From: JAGNRR01 sp965230665
GTDB taxonomy: Bacteria > Bacteroidota > Bacteroidia > Chitinophagales > Chitinophagaceae
Length of the DNA: 64,000 nt
Assembly: GCA_965230665.1 (NCBI GenBank)
Contig: CBDDLM010000004.1
Coordinates: forward strand, 806,001 to 870,000
Reading direction: 5' to 3'
Below, piece by piece: positions 17,869 to 26,530 of this stretch. Every line of letters starts with the position of its first letter. Position 1 is the stretch's first letter. The position numbers and the translations under genes are program-made. Under the pieces are notes generated by a model that did no database searches, was not told where the DNA came from, and worked only from the letters and a program-made list of their open reading frames with translations.

Positions 17869-19554
17869 ATGGAAAAGAGATGGTCAATAGTTGAAACAGA
17901 TGATACGATAGTAGATGATTTACGCGATGCGCTAGGTATAAATCGAATCTTCTGCGAATTACTAGTAGCTCGGGGTATAGATACATACGATAAAGCCAAG
18001 GCTTTTTTTAGAATGGATGCTGAACAACTTAATGATCCCTTTCTTATGAAAGATATGGATCTAGCTATTCAACGTATTAAAACTGCAATTGATCAAAATG
18101 AAAAAATACTATTATATGGTGACTACGATGTAGATGGAACAACAGCAGTCGCACTCGTTTATAGTTTCTATAAGCACTTTTATGACTCAATCAGTTTTTA
18201 TATCCCAAATCGATTTAATGAGGGGTATGGTTTATCAGAGCAAGGCATTCAACATGCCATTGAAAATGACATTAAACTTATTGTTACACTAGATTGCGGT
18301 ATCAAATCCGTAGAGCTCGTAAAAAAAGCAAAAGAACACAATATTGACACAATTATTTGTGATCATCACCTACCAGGTGATGATCTTCCAGATGCTCATG
18401 CCATATTAAACCCCAAACAACGAGGGTGTCCTTATCCTTATAAAGAACTCTGTGGGTGTGGTGTAGGCTATAAATTAATATCAGCCTATGGTAAGCAGTT
18501 TGAGGTGGATCAAGAACTAATAGATGAACATCTAGATTTGCTAGCTTGTGCCATTGCCGCGGATATTGTTCCGATAACTGCTGAAAATAGGACGCTTGCT
18601 TATTTAGGCCTTAAGAAAGCAAATGAAAACCCATCACTTCCCATAAAGGCATTGAAACAGTTAGGTGATATTAAAAAGAATTTAAGTATTCGTGACTTAG
18701 TATTTATTATTGGCCCTAGAGTGAATGCTGCAGGAAGAATGGATGATGCTACGAAAGCGGTAGAATTGTTTATTGAAAAAGAGGAAACCCAAGCTCAGGC
18801 ATTGGCAAAAGTGCTTGATGAAAGTAATAAAGAGCGAGTTCAAATAGATAAGACCATTACAGAAGAAGCAACAAACTTATTGACAGAGGCCCACGATCAT
18901 TCTACAGTTGTGTATAATCCGAATTGGCACAAGGGGGTTGTAGGGATTGTTGCATCAAGGTTAATCGAAAAAAAATACAGGCCAACTATAGTACTTACTC
19001 AATCTAACGGATTAATCACTGGGTCTGCACGTTCTATACATGGATTTAATCTTTTTGAAGGTCTAAGTGAATGTAGTGATTTACTAGAGAACTTTGGTGG
19101 ACATTATTTCGCCGCTGGTCTTACCATGAAGGAAGAAAACCTTTCTGAGTTTAAAGAACGGTTTGATAAAATTGTAGCCGATCGCGTGACTGAAGACCAA
19201 TTTATTCCTGAGATTAAGATTGATGCTGAAATAAGTTTCGAACATCTTGGCTTTAATTTTTTAAAGATTATTGAAGAATTTGCACCACATGGCCCGCAGA
19301 ATCTAGCACCTATATTTCTGACAAGGGACGTTACTGATCATAAACGTTTATCAAAAATTGTGAATGATAGACATATTCGTTTTGTAATTCGTCAGTGGGA
19401 TGAAGCTATAATATTCAATGGTATAGGGTTTCATATGGCTGATAAAATTGCAAAGGTTAAGGATAAAAATAAATTCGATATTGTATACCATATAGAACGT
19501 AATGTGTGGCGTGAAAGAGAATCATTACAGTTGCGCGTTCTTGATATAAGGTAA
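17869..19554 (+). CDS. recJ: Single-strand DNA-specific 5'-3' exonuclease RecJ
   Basis: 561 residues from the ATG at 17869. RecJ degrades single-stranded DNA in recombination and mismatch repair. The DHH phosphoesterase motifs are intact: GDYDVDGTTA, TLDCGIKS and CDHHLPGD, giving the metal-binding aspartates and histidines. The DHHA1 part follows (KGVVGIVASRLIEKKYRPT, SARSIHGFNLFEGL, and the FGGHYFAAGLTM signature). A C-terminal OB-like domain completes the usual length. It sits alone after a 147-base gap with no other feature that I see, and ends at a terminator. Confidence 0.96.
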   Translation: MEKRWSIVETDDTIVDDLRDALGINRIFCELLVARGIDTYDKAKAFFRMDAEQLNDPFLMKDMDLAIQRIKTAIDQNEKILLYGDYDVDGTTAVALVYSFYKHFYDSISFYIPNRFNEGYGLSEQGIQHAIENDIKLIVTLDCGIKSVELVKKAKEHNIDTIICDHHLPGDDLPDAHAILNPKQRGCPYPYKELCGCGVGYKLISAYGKQFEVDQELIDEHLDLLACAIAADIVPITAENRTLAYLGLKKANENPSLPIKALKQLGDIKKNLSIRDLVFIIGPRVNAAGRMDDATKAVELFIEKEETQAQALAKVLDESNKERVQIDKTITEEATNLLTEAHDHSTVVYNPNWHKGVVGIVASRLIEKKYRPTIVLTQSNGLITGSARSIHGFNLFEGLSECSDLLENFGGHYFAAGLTMKEENLSEFKERFDKIVADRVTEDQFIPEIKIDAEISFEHLGFNFLKIIEEFAPHGPQNLAPIFLTRDVTDHKRLSKIVNDRHIRFVIRQWDEAIIFNGIGFHMADKIAKVKDKNKFDIVYHIERNVWRERESLQLRVLDIR

Positions 19555-19575
19555 ATAGATACAAGGATAAAACAC

Positions 19576-19604
19576 AAAAAAGGGACTTCAATGAAGTCCC
19601 TTTT
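19576..19604. terminator. Bidirectional terminator between recJ and the T9SS cargo gene
   Basis: AAAAGGGACTTCA and TGAAGTCCCTTTT form a 13-bp stem around a single A, with T runs on both strands. It serves recJ on one side and the convergent gene ending at 19632 on the other. Confidence 0.9.
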
Positions 19605-19631
19605 CTTTCTTAATTTTCTTTGTGTGCGAAA

Positions 19632-22600
19632 CTACTTGGTTATCGTAATCTTTTTAATGAATTTAGTATCTCCAGCAGTAAAGGACATCATATATACTCC
19701 AGCTGCGAGATCATTAAGATCCATAGAAATGTTCTGTACTCCACTTACGCTTCCTAAGTTCTTACTTCTAAGTACAGAACCAGTAAGATTCAATACATCT
19801 ATATTAACTTCTGTGCGCTCGGTTGCATCAAAATCAACATGTACAACACCTGTTGTTGGATTCGGATAAATACCGACATTGGCTATATTATCATATACCT
19901 CCGATGTATTCAACGGTAAATTGAATCGCAAATAAAAATCCTCTGTTTCTCCAGAAACATAATTTCCAAGTCCAGTATCATTTGCAGGGTTCGGACTTAA
20001 ATCTTCATTTAATACGACGCGCATGATTACTGGCGTATTGGTTACAACAGTGCCTGGAATATAAACGAGGGCATTCATAAAGAAGTTTGTAGCCGACGTA
20101 TTACCATTATAGACTCGCTCAGCAGGAAGATCAAATACCTGATTTCCATTATAATCTATAAAGATAGAAACTTGGGCATCATTATGAATAGCCGTATTCA
20201 TTATATGAAATATTGAAAACTTATACGTATTCGCTGCAAATAAATCAAGTGGACCTGCTGCCGTATAGTTTGTATAGAACTTATATGATGCAGGGTTATT
20301 TAGATGTGGTCCCCCAGAAGTGAACGTATACAAATTGACATTCGTTGGAGGTGGTTCACTAATTACAACTCCACCAATATCGCTACGATCATTAGGTCCA
20401 GTACTTGTGCTTACGCCAATGCACTGGTCAGCTGGAAGAATTCGAACACGTACCACATTGGAATATGAATTTGAAGACCCATTACAAGTCGTGCGATAGC
20501 GGTACCACATATCTTGATTCACAACCCGGAACATCGTATCTACATCTCCATTAGGTATATCATTAAATACAACACCGTCGGAAGATTCTTGCCAAGAAAA
20601 ATTCAGATTGGCAAAGAACCGGTCATGTGTATTATTTACAATACGAACCGTATTATTAATACAGGTTGTAGAATCATCAATAAACGAAGTTCCAGGATTT
20701 GGAGGTGAGCTGCATGGTAGCAACTGCAAATCAATTACGTAATCTTCTACCTCTCCTCTACCAAAAGCACTACAAGGTGCTACGGTATTACCTGTACCAC
20801 CTTCCTGTAGAATAACACGCATACCTGTTAAGCCGTAGTTTGTTATAGCTGGTACCGTAAAACTATCTAAAGCCATGTAATTTGTTGTACTTCGAACAGC
20901 ACCACTCAGTGCTAATTCTGAAGTCACATTATAGACTCCATCTCGGTTAAAATCGATATAAACCTTAGCCCAACAATTACTGAAACTATTGATATAGCTG
21001 ATTCCTGTTACATCGATATAATAAGAACTGTCTCTATAAAGTATTGGAGGTGTGATGGATTGAAATAAAGTATAAGGATTAACAGCCGTATTATTGTTTA
21101 AAGTAGGGTTGGGGTTTCCGTTATTTAAAATAGGAGCACTGCCATGTTTATCTCTGATATTCACGTTTCCTATATTTTCAAATTGGACTGTATTGGCTGA
21201 ATTATCGCAGTAACAAATATAGAAAGGAAGGACATCTATGAATCGAACAGGGGTTGTATCAGCTAAACTTGACGATTGACAAGTAGCAATACAACGCCAA
21301 TAGGTTCCTGTGGTAATCGTGGTTGAATATGTTGGGCCAGCTGAAGTTCCACTAAATGTCCAAGGTCCTGTTGCTGCAGGCGCAGTTTCCCAAACGTAGT
21401 TAATATTCCCTTGTAAAGAACCTCCTGAAAGGTTTAGCGTCAATGTCTTATTTGGGCAAGCCGTAGTGCTATCTATAACACCAGCAACAGGTGTACCTGT
21501 GCAAGGAGATAAAACTTTGATGTTATCGATACCAATATCCGAGCCAGGTACAGAGTTAGACCCTCCACTTGCTCTAAATCTGATGACGGTGTTTGCACTA
21601 TTTGACCCAATACTTGCAAAAATAGCTTGCCATGTCGTACTAGAACCATTTAGAGTAGTAGGTATGAAAAAACCACCTGGACCGGTTGTAGAATAGGCTA
21701 CTTCCAAGTTGTCCGTTCCTGAGGCCGTATTATCATTTATATAATCAAAGGATAGCGTTTTATTACCAATAGAAGAACTACAGTCTACATAAAGAAATAA
21801 GTCTCCAGTACCTGTGGTTGCAAAGCTATGAAATCTTGCAGAGTGATTTCCCTGGCTAGAAGATGGGAAATAGAGTCCTGAAGCTGGAGCAGACCAAATT
21901 GCGTTCGGCCCTTGATCTTCCCTACGCCATGAGTTATTGCCAGTAAGTGGTGAATTGGACCAATGATAATCATTCGGTACGTCTGTATTACTGCAATAAC
22001 TTGCCCATTGTTCAAAATCTTGTGAATAGGGTAAAGAAGCATATGTAGGTGGAGATACTGTTACCATTGAAGGAGCAGATGTATCAGACACACTGTTTGA
22101 AGTACAAGTGATGATTAATCTAAAATGCGTAGTAACAGTCATTGGTGCTGGTTGATAATTGATGTTTGTAGCACCTCCAATATTTGTCCAGAATGTTCCG
22201 TTAGGAGAAGACTGCCATTGATAGGTTAAGCCACTTGCTAGGGTCGCATTTGGTGCGGTTAGGCTAATTGTCTGTCCTGAACAAACTGTAGGATTGTTTG
22301 GAGTTAATGTTCCGGCAATGGTAGCAATGGTGTTACAAGGTGTTGGCGCTACTAAATCAAAACCGAAATCGGCAAGACCTCCACTAAGGGTTCCTGTTGT
22401 ATTAACATATCCACCTGTAATCCGTGCATTACCAATTCCAGGGTTTTCACGAATAGTTACACCATTGGTAAAACTGTTCTGTCTCATTTCTACAACTAAA
22501 GACCGTGTTGGGTCATACAAAAATGGGTTTTGTAAGGTAATCTCAAACCAGTTTCCCGCTGAAGTTGTTATTGTTTGAGGACCTGCAGGTACGACATTTG

Positions 22601-22964
22601 TCATACCAAGATTAAAAGTACCCGAAGTCCAACTTGTTTGAGTTCCTCTATTCTGTGCAAGTGATATTGAGAAATCAGTAAAATTACCAATCGTAGATGC
22701 CGAAGCTCTAAAGTATACTTTAGATACCAAACCTAAGAAGGCTGGTGTACCTCCTAAAGTCCCCATGCTGTTAAATATTCCTGGAGGGTAGATCCACTGT
22801 ACTTTATTATTAGAAGTAGAATTTAAAGGAAAGGGGGTTGCCGCTGATCCTGCATTAAAATTATAGAAGTCCGGTGTTTGACCAAATGAGAATGTGGCTA
22901 AACTTAATAAAAATACAAGGGCAATAAAAGCTTTTTTACTTGATTGAGTCAAATTTTTTTTCAT
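19632..22964 (-). CDS. Giant exported protein with GEVED domains and T9SS sorting tail
   Basis: About 1110 residues from the ATG at 22964, where a basic start and signal peptide (FIALVFLLSLATFSFGQ) begin. The chain contains Ig-like segments (YQWQSS..., CSGQTISLTAP), a jelly-roll-like part, and two GEVED domains recognisable by GRGEVEDYVIDL and SGETEDFYLRF, modules common in secreted Bacteroidota proteins. It ends with a T9SS type A tail: IYPNPTTGVVHV, then DVLNLTGSV, and GVYMMSFTAG..KFIKKITI. It should cross the outer membrane by the type IX system and be surface-attached or released. Ligand unknown; an adhesin-like role is a guess. Confidence 0.9.
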   Translation of the reverse strand: MKKNLTQSSKKAFIALVFLLSLATFSFGQTPDFYNFNAGSAATPFPLNSTSNNKVQWIYPPGIFNSMGTLGGTPAFLGLVSKVYFRASASTIGNFTDFSISLAQNRGTQTSWTSGTFNLGMTNVVPAGPQTITTSAGNWFEITLQNPFLYDPTRSLVVEMRQNSFTNGVTIRENPGIGNARITGGYVNTTGTLSGGLADFGFDLVAPTPCNTIATIAGTLTPNNPTVCSGQTISLTAPNATLASGLTYQWQSSPNGTFWTNIGGATNINYQPAPMTVTTHFRLIITCTSNSVSDTSAPSMVTVSPPTYASLPYSQDFEQWASYCSNTDVPNDYHWSNSPLTGNNSWRREDQGPNAIWSAPASGLYFPSSSQGNHSARFHSFATTGTGDLFLYVDCSSSIGNKTLSFDYINDNTASGTDNLEVAYSTTGPGGFFIPTTLNGSSTTWQAIFASIGSNSANTVIRFRASGGSNSVPGSDIGIDNIKVLSPCTGTPVAGVIDSTTACPNKTLTLNLSGGSLQGNINYVWETAPAATGPWTFSGTSAGPTYSTTITTGTYWRCIATCQSSSLADTTPVRFIDVLPFYICYCDNSANTVQFENIGNVNIRDKHGSAPILNNGNPNPTLNNNTAVNPYTLFQSITPPILYRDSSYYIDVTGISYINSFSNCWAKVYIDFNRDGVYNVTSELALSGAVRSTTNYMALDSFTVPAITNYGLTGMRVILQEGGTGNTVAPCSAFGRGEVEDYVIDLQLLPCSSPPNPGTSFIDDSTTCINNTVRIVNNTHDRFFANLNFSWQESSDGVVFNDIPNGDVDTMFRVVNQDMWYRYRTTCNGSSNSYSNVVRVRILPADQCIGVSTSTGPNDRSDIGGVVISEPPPTNVNLYTFTSGGPHLNNPASYKFYTNYTAAGPLDLFAANTYKFSIFHIMNTAIHNDAQVSIFIDYNGNQVFDLPAERVYNGNTSATNFFMNALVYIPGTVVTNTPVIMRVVLNEDLSPNPANDTGLGNYVSGETEDFYLRFNLPLNTSEVYDNIANVGIYPNPTTGVVHVDFDATERTEVNIDVLNLTGSVLRSKNLGSVSGVQNISMDLNDLAAGVYMMSFTAGDTKFIKKITITK

Positions 22965-23062
22965 ATCAATTATTTGGATGTCTATCTCGAATAATTTCTT
23001 AAATTGAATAATAGGAATGAATGCCAACATATTAACGAAAACATTCACAAGTAAATATAAAT

Positions 23063-23091
23063 AAAAAAGCCCAATTGAAATAATTGGGCTT
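23063..23091 (-). terminator. Terminator of the rpsF-rpsR-rplI operon
   Basis: AAGCCCAATT/AATTGGGCTT, a 10-bp stem with a 5-base loop, is followed by a T run in the minus-strand RNA. It lies 22 bases past the rplI stop. Confidence 0.9.
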
Positions 23092-23112
23092 AGAATATTA
23101 TTTGTATTTTTT

Positions 23113-23562
23113 CTACTCTTCTCCTTCGATGATTACATCAATTTCGAACTGGTTTTCTTCGCCAAGATTCAAAGCAATTTTGTGCTCACCAATTTCTTTA
23201 ACTTCATCAGAAATTGAAATTCTTTTTCTATCAATTTCATAACCTTTCTGTTCTTTGATTGCTCGGGCAACTTGAATAGAAGTAATAGAACCGAAGATTT
23301 TACCAGAGGTCCCTGTTTTCGCAGTAAGCTTCAATGGTGACTCTAATAACTTTGCTTTTACTTTTTCAATCTCCTTAAGCAATTCTGCTTCTTTCTTACT
23401 TTGAGCTTTTTGACGCTGTTCTGCCACTTTTAAGTTTTGGGGCGATGCTTCTAACGCCATTTTATTAGGCAATAAAAAATTTCGAGCGTAACCAGGCTTA
23501 ACCGTTACTACCTCATTTTTTGCACCTAAGTTATCTATATCTTGAGTTAATATTATTTGCAT
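23113..23562 (-). CDS. rplI: 50S ribosomal protein L9
   Basis: 149 residues. The N-terminal domain begins MQIILTQDIDNLGAKNEVVTVKPGYARNFL's family pattern, with the conserved GYARNFLLP around residue 24, followed by the long connecting helix rich in Lys/Glu (residues ~45-75) and the C-terminal rRNA-binding domain containing GKIFGSIT. L9 binds 23S rRNA at the base of the L1 stalk. Last gene of the S6-S18-L9 operon, 5 bases after rpsR. Confidence 0.97.
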   Translation of the reverse strand: MQIILTQDIDNLGAKNEVVTVKPGYARNFLLPNKMALEASPQNLKVAEQRQKAQSKKEAELLKEIEKVKAKLLESPLKLTAKTGTSGKIFGSITSIQVARAIKEQKGYEIDRKRISISDEVKEIGEHKIALNLGEENQFEIDVIIEGEE

Positions 23563-23567
23563 GATGT

Positions 23568-23831
23568 TTACTTTAAAAGGTCAGTTACATATGGTAAAAT
23601 TGCCATTTGGCGTGCTTTCTTGATTGCTTCGCCTACTTTTCTTTGATACTTTAATGAGTTTCCTGTAATACGGCGAGGTAACATTTTACCTTGTTCGTTA
23701 ATAAATCTTTTCAAAAACTCTGGGTCTTTGTAATCAATGTACTTGATCCCCATTTTCTTAAAACGACAATACTTTTTTGGACGTTTCTGAACGCGCGTAG
23801 TATTTAAATATTTGATATCACTTTTAGCCAT
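23568..23831 (-). CDS. rpsR: 30S ribosomal protein S18
   Basis: 87 residues with the family core YCRFKKMGIKYIDYKD, then LPRRITGNSLKYQRKVGEAIKKARQ split across the RNA-binding helix. The first cysteine is present but the zinc-type cysteine set of some S18 proteins is not. S18 pairs with S6 on the 30S platform, and the gene order S6-S18-L9 is the standard one. The gap to rpsF is 3 bases. Confidence 0.97.
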   Translation of the reverse strand: MAKSDIKYLNTTRVQKRPKKYCRFKKMGIKYIDYKDPEFLKRFINEQGKMLPRRITGNSLKYQRKVGEAIKKARQMAILPYVTDLLK

Positions 23832-23834
23832 AAC

Positions 23835-24203
23835 TTATGCTTCTACGTTTTCGTTAACAATTTCTTCCTTTTGCGTTGGTTTCGCATTGCGCTTCTTTGC
23901 ATTGTAGGCAACAGCGTGTTTATCCAATGAGGTAACCATCTGACGCATGATACCTTCTGTACGATTCAATTGAACTAGCAATTTGCTAATTACGTCAGGG
24001 TTTGCTTTAAACTCCAAAATGTAATAAAGCGCGGTTGTTTTCTTTTGAATAGGGTAAGCCAATTGGCGAAGCCCCCAGAAGTTTTCATGAACAATTTCTC
24101 CAGCGTTCTCACCTAGAAAAGTTGTAATTCGCTTAGCTTCAGCTTTGTATTCATCTTGAGATAATACGGGCGTGAAGATGACCATTAATTCATAATCTTT
24201 CAT
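23835..24203 (-). CDS. rpsF: 30S ribosomal protein S6
   Basis: 122 residues. It starts MKDYELMVIFTP and has the conserved FWGLRQLAYPIQKKTTALYY (residues ~43-62) that contacts S18 and 16S rRNA, then a flexible basic/acidic C-terminal tail ending NENVEA. First gene of the operon. In many bacteria S6:S18 binds its own mRNA leader; the leader here is about 75 bases and I did not identify that structure. Confidence 0.97.
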   Translation of the reverse strand: MKDYELMVIFTPVLSQDEYKAEAKRITTFLGENAGEIVHENFWGLRQLAYPIQKKTTALYYILEFKANPDVISKLLVQLNRTEGIMRQMVTSLDKHAVAYNAKKRNAKPTQKEEIVNENVEA

Positions 24204-24278
24204 ATAACCTATATTTTAAATGCTTACCAGCTGTTATAATTGGATCTTAATTTTAGTTAAGAGCTGATAAGCGGAGCG

Positions 24279-24286
24279 CAAATGTA
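24279..24286 (-). promoter_or_regulatory. -7 box of the rpsF operon
   Basis: TACATTTG on the minus strand, inside the 13-mer TACATTTGCGCTC (24274-24286). The same 13-mer occurs before the phosphate porin gene (32728-32740), supporting a shared core promoter type TAnnTTTG. Confidence 0.65.
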
Positions 24287-24306
24287 CTTTCTTTTTCTAT
24301 TAAAAT

Positions 24307-24336
24307 AAAAAAACCACCATTAAAAATGGTGGTTTT
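24307..24336 (-). terminator. Terminator of the Ala-rich lipoprotein gene
   Basis: AAACCACCATT/AATGGTGGTTT, an 11-bp stem with an AAA loop, followed by a T run on the minus strand (A run 24304-24310), 23 bases after the gene's stop. Confidence 0.88.
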
Positions 24337-24358
24337 ACAGTACAATTTTAATCTCAGA

Positions 24359-24670
24359 TTAGTGAGCAGCTTCTTCTCCAGTAACAGCTTCTTCTACAGC
24401 GTCAGCAGCTTCTCCAGCGGCTTCACCAGCAGCGTCTACAGCTTCTCCAGCAGCCTCAGCAGCACCTTCAACAGCCTCACCAGCAGCGTCAGCAGCTTCT
24501 CCAGCTCCTTCTACCACAGCATCAGCAGTTTCTTCTACAGCATCAGCAGTTGCTTCAGCAGCTTCAGTTGTAGCATCAGCAGCAGCGTCAGCAGTGTTTT
24601 CAGCAGTTTCACAAGATGCAAAGATTCCTAATGCAAGAGCGAAGATTGAGATTTTTACTAAGTTTTTCAT
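24359..24670 (-). CDS. Small Ala/Glu-rich repeat lipoprotein
   Basis: 103 residues. A signal peptide ends in the lipobox FASC (Cys19). The mature part is almost only Ala, Glu, Gly, Asp, Val and Thr in tandem 11-residue-like units (variants of EAAGEAADAV), which predicts one long amphipathic, acidic helix. No enzyme motif. It is the sole product of its transcript and is divergent from the ECF sigma gene, sharing a mirrored promoter element with it, so it is probably induced by that sigma factor as an envelope-stress lipoprotein. That role is inference. The serine-rich opposite-strand frame is a shadow of the repeats. Confidence 0.8.
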   Translation of the reverse strand: MKNLVKISIFALALGIFASCETAENTADAAADATTEAAEATADAVEETADAVVEGAGEAADAAGEAVEGAAEAAGEAVDAAGEAAGEAADAVEEAVTGEEAAH

Positions 24671-24691
24671 GTTTAAAAAGTTTAATTTTTA

Positions 24692-24722
24692 ATTTATACC
24701 GCAAACGTAAAAAAGGTAACCC
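24692..24722 (-). promoter_or_regulatory. ECF-type promoter of the Ala-rich lipoprotein (mirror copy)
   Basis: Minus strand: GGGTTACCTTT, 9 bases, GCGGTAT, then AAAT. The same string GGGTTACCTTT-N9-GCGGTAT-TAAT lies in the opposite direction at 24803-24833 before the sigma gene. Spacing is identical. A TACGTTTG (24702-24709) overlapping the middle also fits TAnnTTTG, but the 9-base middle is the part not conserved between the two copies. Confidence 0.6.
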
Positions 24723-24802
24723 AATAATTATAACTTTTTTTGTAAAAAGTACATTAAGGACAGTTCTATTAGCCCAAAATCGAGGAATTATATGCTAAAC
24801 AA

Positions 24803-24833
24803 GGGTTACCTTTCAGCATCTAGCGGTATTAAT
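24803..24833 (+). promoter_or_regulatory. ECF-type promoter of the sigma factor gene
   Basis: GGGTTACCTTT-N9-GCGGTAT-TAAT, matching the divergent copy at 24692-24722. It runs into the ATG at 24832, so the mRNA leader would be very short. The arrangement suggests autoregulation by the sigma factor it precedes. Confidence 0.6.
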
Positions 24834-25410
24834 GGGTACTACTCGGACATTTTTGGAAGAAAATAAACTAATTCGTTCTTTGGCAAAGGGAGAGCAAACT
24901 GCTTTCCAGCAGGTATACAGAAGCAGTGTTACAATTGTGACAAGAAGTTTACAAAATATGAATGCTAAACTTTTTGAAGCGGAAGATATTTTTCATACTT
25001 CTATACTTGTTCTATATGAAAAGGCTCAGGACCCTAATTTTAAGCTGGAATGTAAAGTTTCTACTTTCCTTGTCGCAATAGCACGTAAAAAGTGGCTTAA
25101 ACAACTTGAAAGAGAAAAAAGGCTTAGTCAAAAGGAACTAGATTATGCCAGATTGCATGAAAATGAAAAAGCCAATGCTCTATTTGATATAAGGCATATT
25201 TACGAAAAAGAGGAGCAACTGAAAAAACTACACCAAGCATTAGCGTTACTGGGCTCTCCTTGTAAAGAACTACTAGAAGAGTATTATATTAAAGAAAGAA
25301 ATATGAAAGAGTTGGCCCAACAGTTTAACTATACCAACGCAAATAATGCCAAGACACAAAAACATAAATGTTTAAAAAGACTAAAAAAAATATTTTTAAC
25401 GAATCGATAG
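24832..25410 (+). CDS. ECF-type RNA polymerase sigma factor
   Basis: 192 residues. A region 2-like part (residues ~12-95) has FQQVYRSS, EAEDIFHTSILVLYEKA (the -10 recognition helix) and FLVAIARKKWLKQLERE. A region 4-like part (~125-190) has PCKELLEEYYIKERNMKELAQQ and a basic end. This is the two-domain layout of extracytoplasmic-function sigma factors. It is followed after one base by a membrane protein that couples an anti-sigma-like N-terminus to a trypsin-like domain, the usual sensor position. Target promoters may carry GGGTTACC-N12-GCGGTAT (inferred from the mirrored element). Confidence 0.88.
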   Translation: MGTTRTFLEENKLIRSLAKGEQTAFQQVYRSSVTIVTRSLQNMNAKLFEAEDIFHTSILVLYEKAQDPNFKLECKVSTFLVAIARKKWLKQLEREKRLSQKELDYARLHENEKANALFDIRHIYEKEEQLKKLHQALALLGSPCKELLEEYYIKERNMKELAQQFNYTNANNAKTQKHKCLKRLKKIFLTNR

Positions 25411-25411
25411 A

Positions 25412-26479
25412 ATGAAAAATATAGCTGAGATAGAGTCCTACCTTTTAAACGAAATGACACCCAAAGAAAAAGAGTCATTCGAACTCCTCGTGTCAAAAAA
25501 TCCACCACTAGCAAAGGAATTAGAGGAGTATAAAATATTGTTTGATCAGTTTAAGCATGCACAAAATGAAGCTTTTGTGAAAAAACAAATTGAGATCATC
25601 AGAGCACAAGAAAATAGAAATACTCATAATATCTCTGGGGGAATTCGAAAGTCGTTAAAGAAATACTGGCGTACCGCAGGTATTGCTGCATCTGTGGCTA
25701 TTCTAGCTAGTACGATTACATATTTTATAGCTGAAAATACATTTAATAAGAGGGATGAAAAGAGAATTCTACAGCTTGTAAACAAAGAGGTTCGTGATAT
25801 AAAGAACAAACAGGTTCGCATTCAAAATGATTTGAATAAAGTAAAAAGTAATGCACTACCTGATTATCCGCACAATGGATCTGGCACAGCCTTTGCCTTA
25901 AGTCGAGACGGATATGCGATCACAAATCTTCATGTTATTAAAGGTGGCAAAAAGATCTTTCTGTTTACAAAGGAAGGAAAAGCTCACAAATGCGATATTA
26001 CTTTCCAAGATAAAGAGAATGACTTGGCTGTGCTGAAAATCTTGGATTCCAATTTTGTTTTCTCCGATAAACATGTTCCTTATAAGTTGAGTAATAAGAC
26101 CCAATTATCTGAACGCATCTTTACCTTAGGTTATCCTAAGAATGAAATCGTTTATAATGAAGGCTACATCAGTGCGTTGAACGGTAGAAAAGGTGATTCG
26201 ACGAAATATCAATTGGAACTACCGAGTAGCCCTGGTGTAAGTGGCGCACCTGTGCTGGATAACAAAGGCAATTTAATTGGTATCGTAAACAGTAAGGAGT
26301 CAAAATCAAAAGGAATTACTTACGCTATCAAAGCTGATATTGTAGATAAACTAATTGACTCAATGCCCCCCACTTTTAATGCAGCTGGCCTGAACAGTAA
26401 TTCTTTAAGAAGCAAGAATCGAACCGCTCAAATTGAATCACTTCGTGACTTTATTTTCGTGGTAAAAGTCTATAAGTAG
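25412..26479 (+). CDS. Membrane-anchored trypsin-like protein with anti-sigma-like N-terminus
   Basis: 355 residues. Residues ~1-70 resemble the cytosolic part of Bacteroidota anti-sigma factors (IESYLLNEMTPKEKESFELL). A single membrane segment lies at about 88-108, then a coiled stretch, then a trypsin-fold protease domain (~150-325). The triad reads His174 (NLHVIKG), Asp204 (ENDLAVLKI) and Ser277 (SPGVSGAPVLD, where GVSGAP replaces the usual GNSGGP). No PDZ domain is seen. The gene starts one base after the sigma gene, so it likely holds and releases that factor in response to a periplasmic signal. The sensor model is inference; the domain order is seen. Confidence 0.85.
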   Translation: MKNIAEIESYLLNEMTPKEKESFELLVSKNPPLAKELEEYKILFDQFKHAQNEAFVKKQIEIIRAQENRNTHNISGGIRKSLKKYWRTAGIAASVAILASTITYFIAENTFNKRDEKRILQLVNKEVRDIKNKQVRIQNDLNKVKSNALPDYPHNGSGTAFALSRDGYAITNLHVIKGGKKIFLFTKEGKAHKCDITFQDKENDLAVLKILDSNFVFSDKHVPYKLSNKTQLSERIFTLGYPKNEIVYNEGYISALNGRKGDSTKYQLELPSSPGVSGAPVLDNKGNLIGIVNSKESKSKGITYAIKADIVDKLIDSMPPTFNAAGLNSNSLRSKNRTAQIESLRDFIFVVKVYK

Positions 26480-26530
26480 TGTACTTTGCTCTTTGTAAAA
26501 GAGCCATTATGACACAACAACGTCCAAAAC

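Noticed and set aside
24326..24631. Serine-rich reading frame opposite the Ala-rich lipoprotein
   Set aside because: It is the complement of GCA/GCT-type repeats, lacks a promoter or ribosome site, and the minus-strand gene has a lipobox, terminator and promoter.
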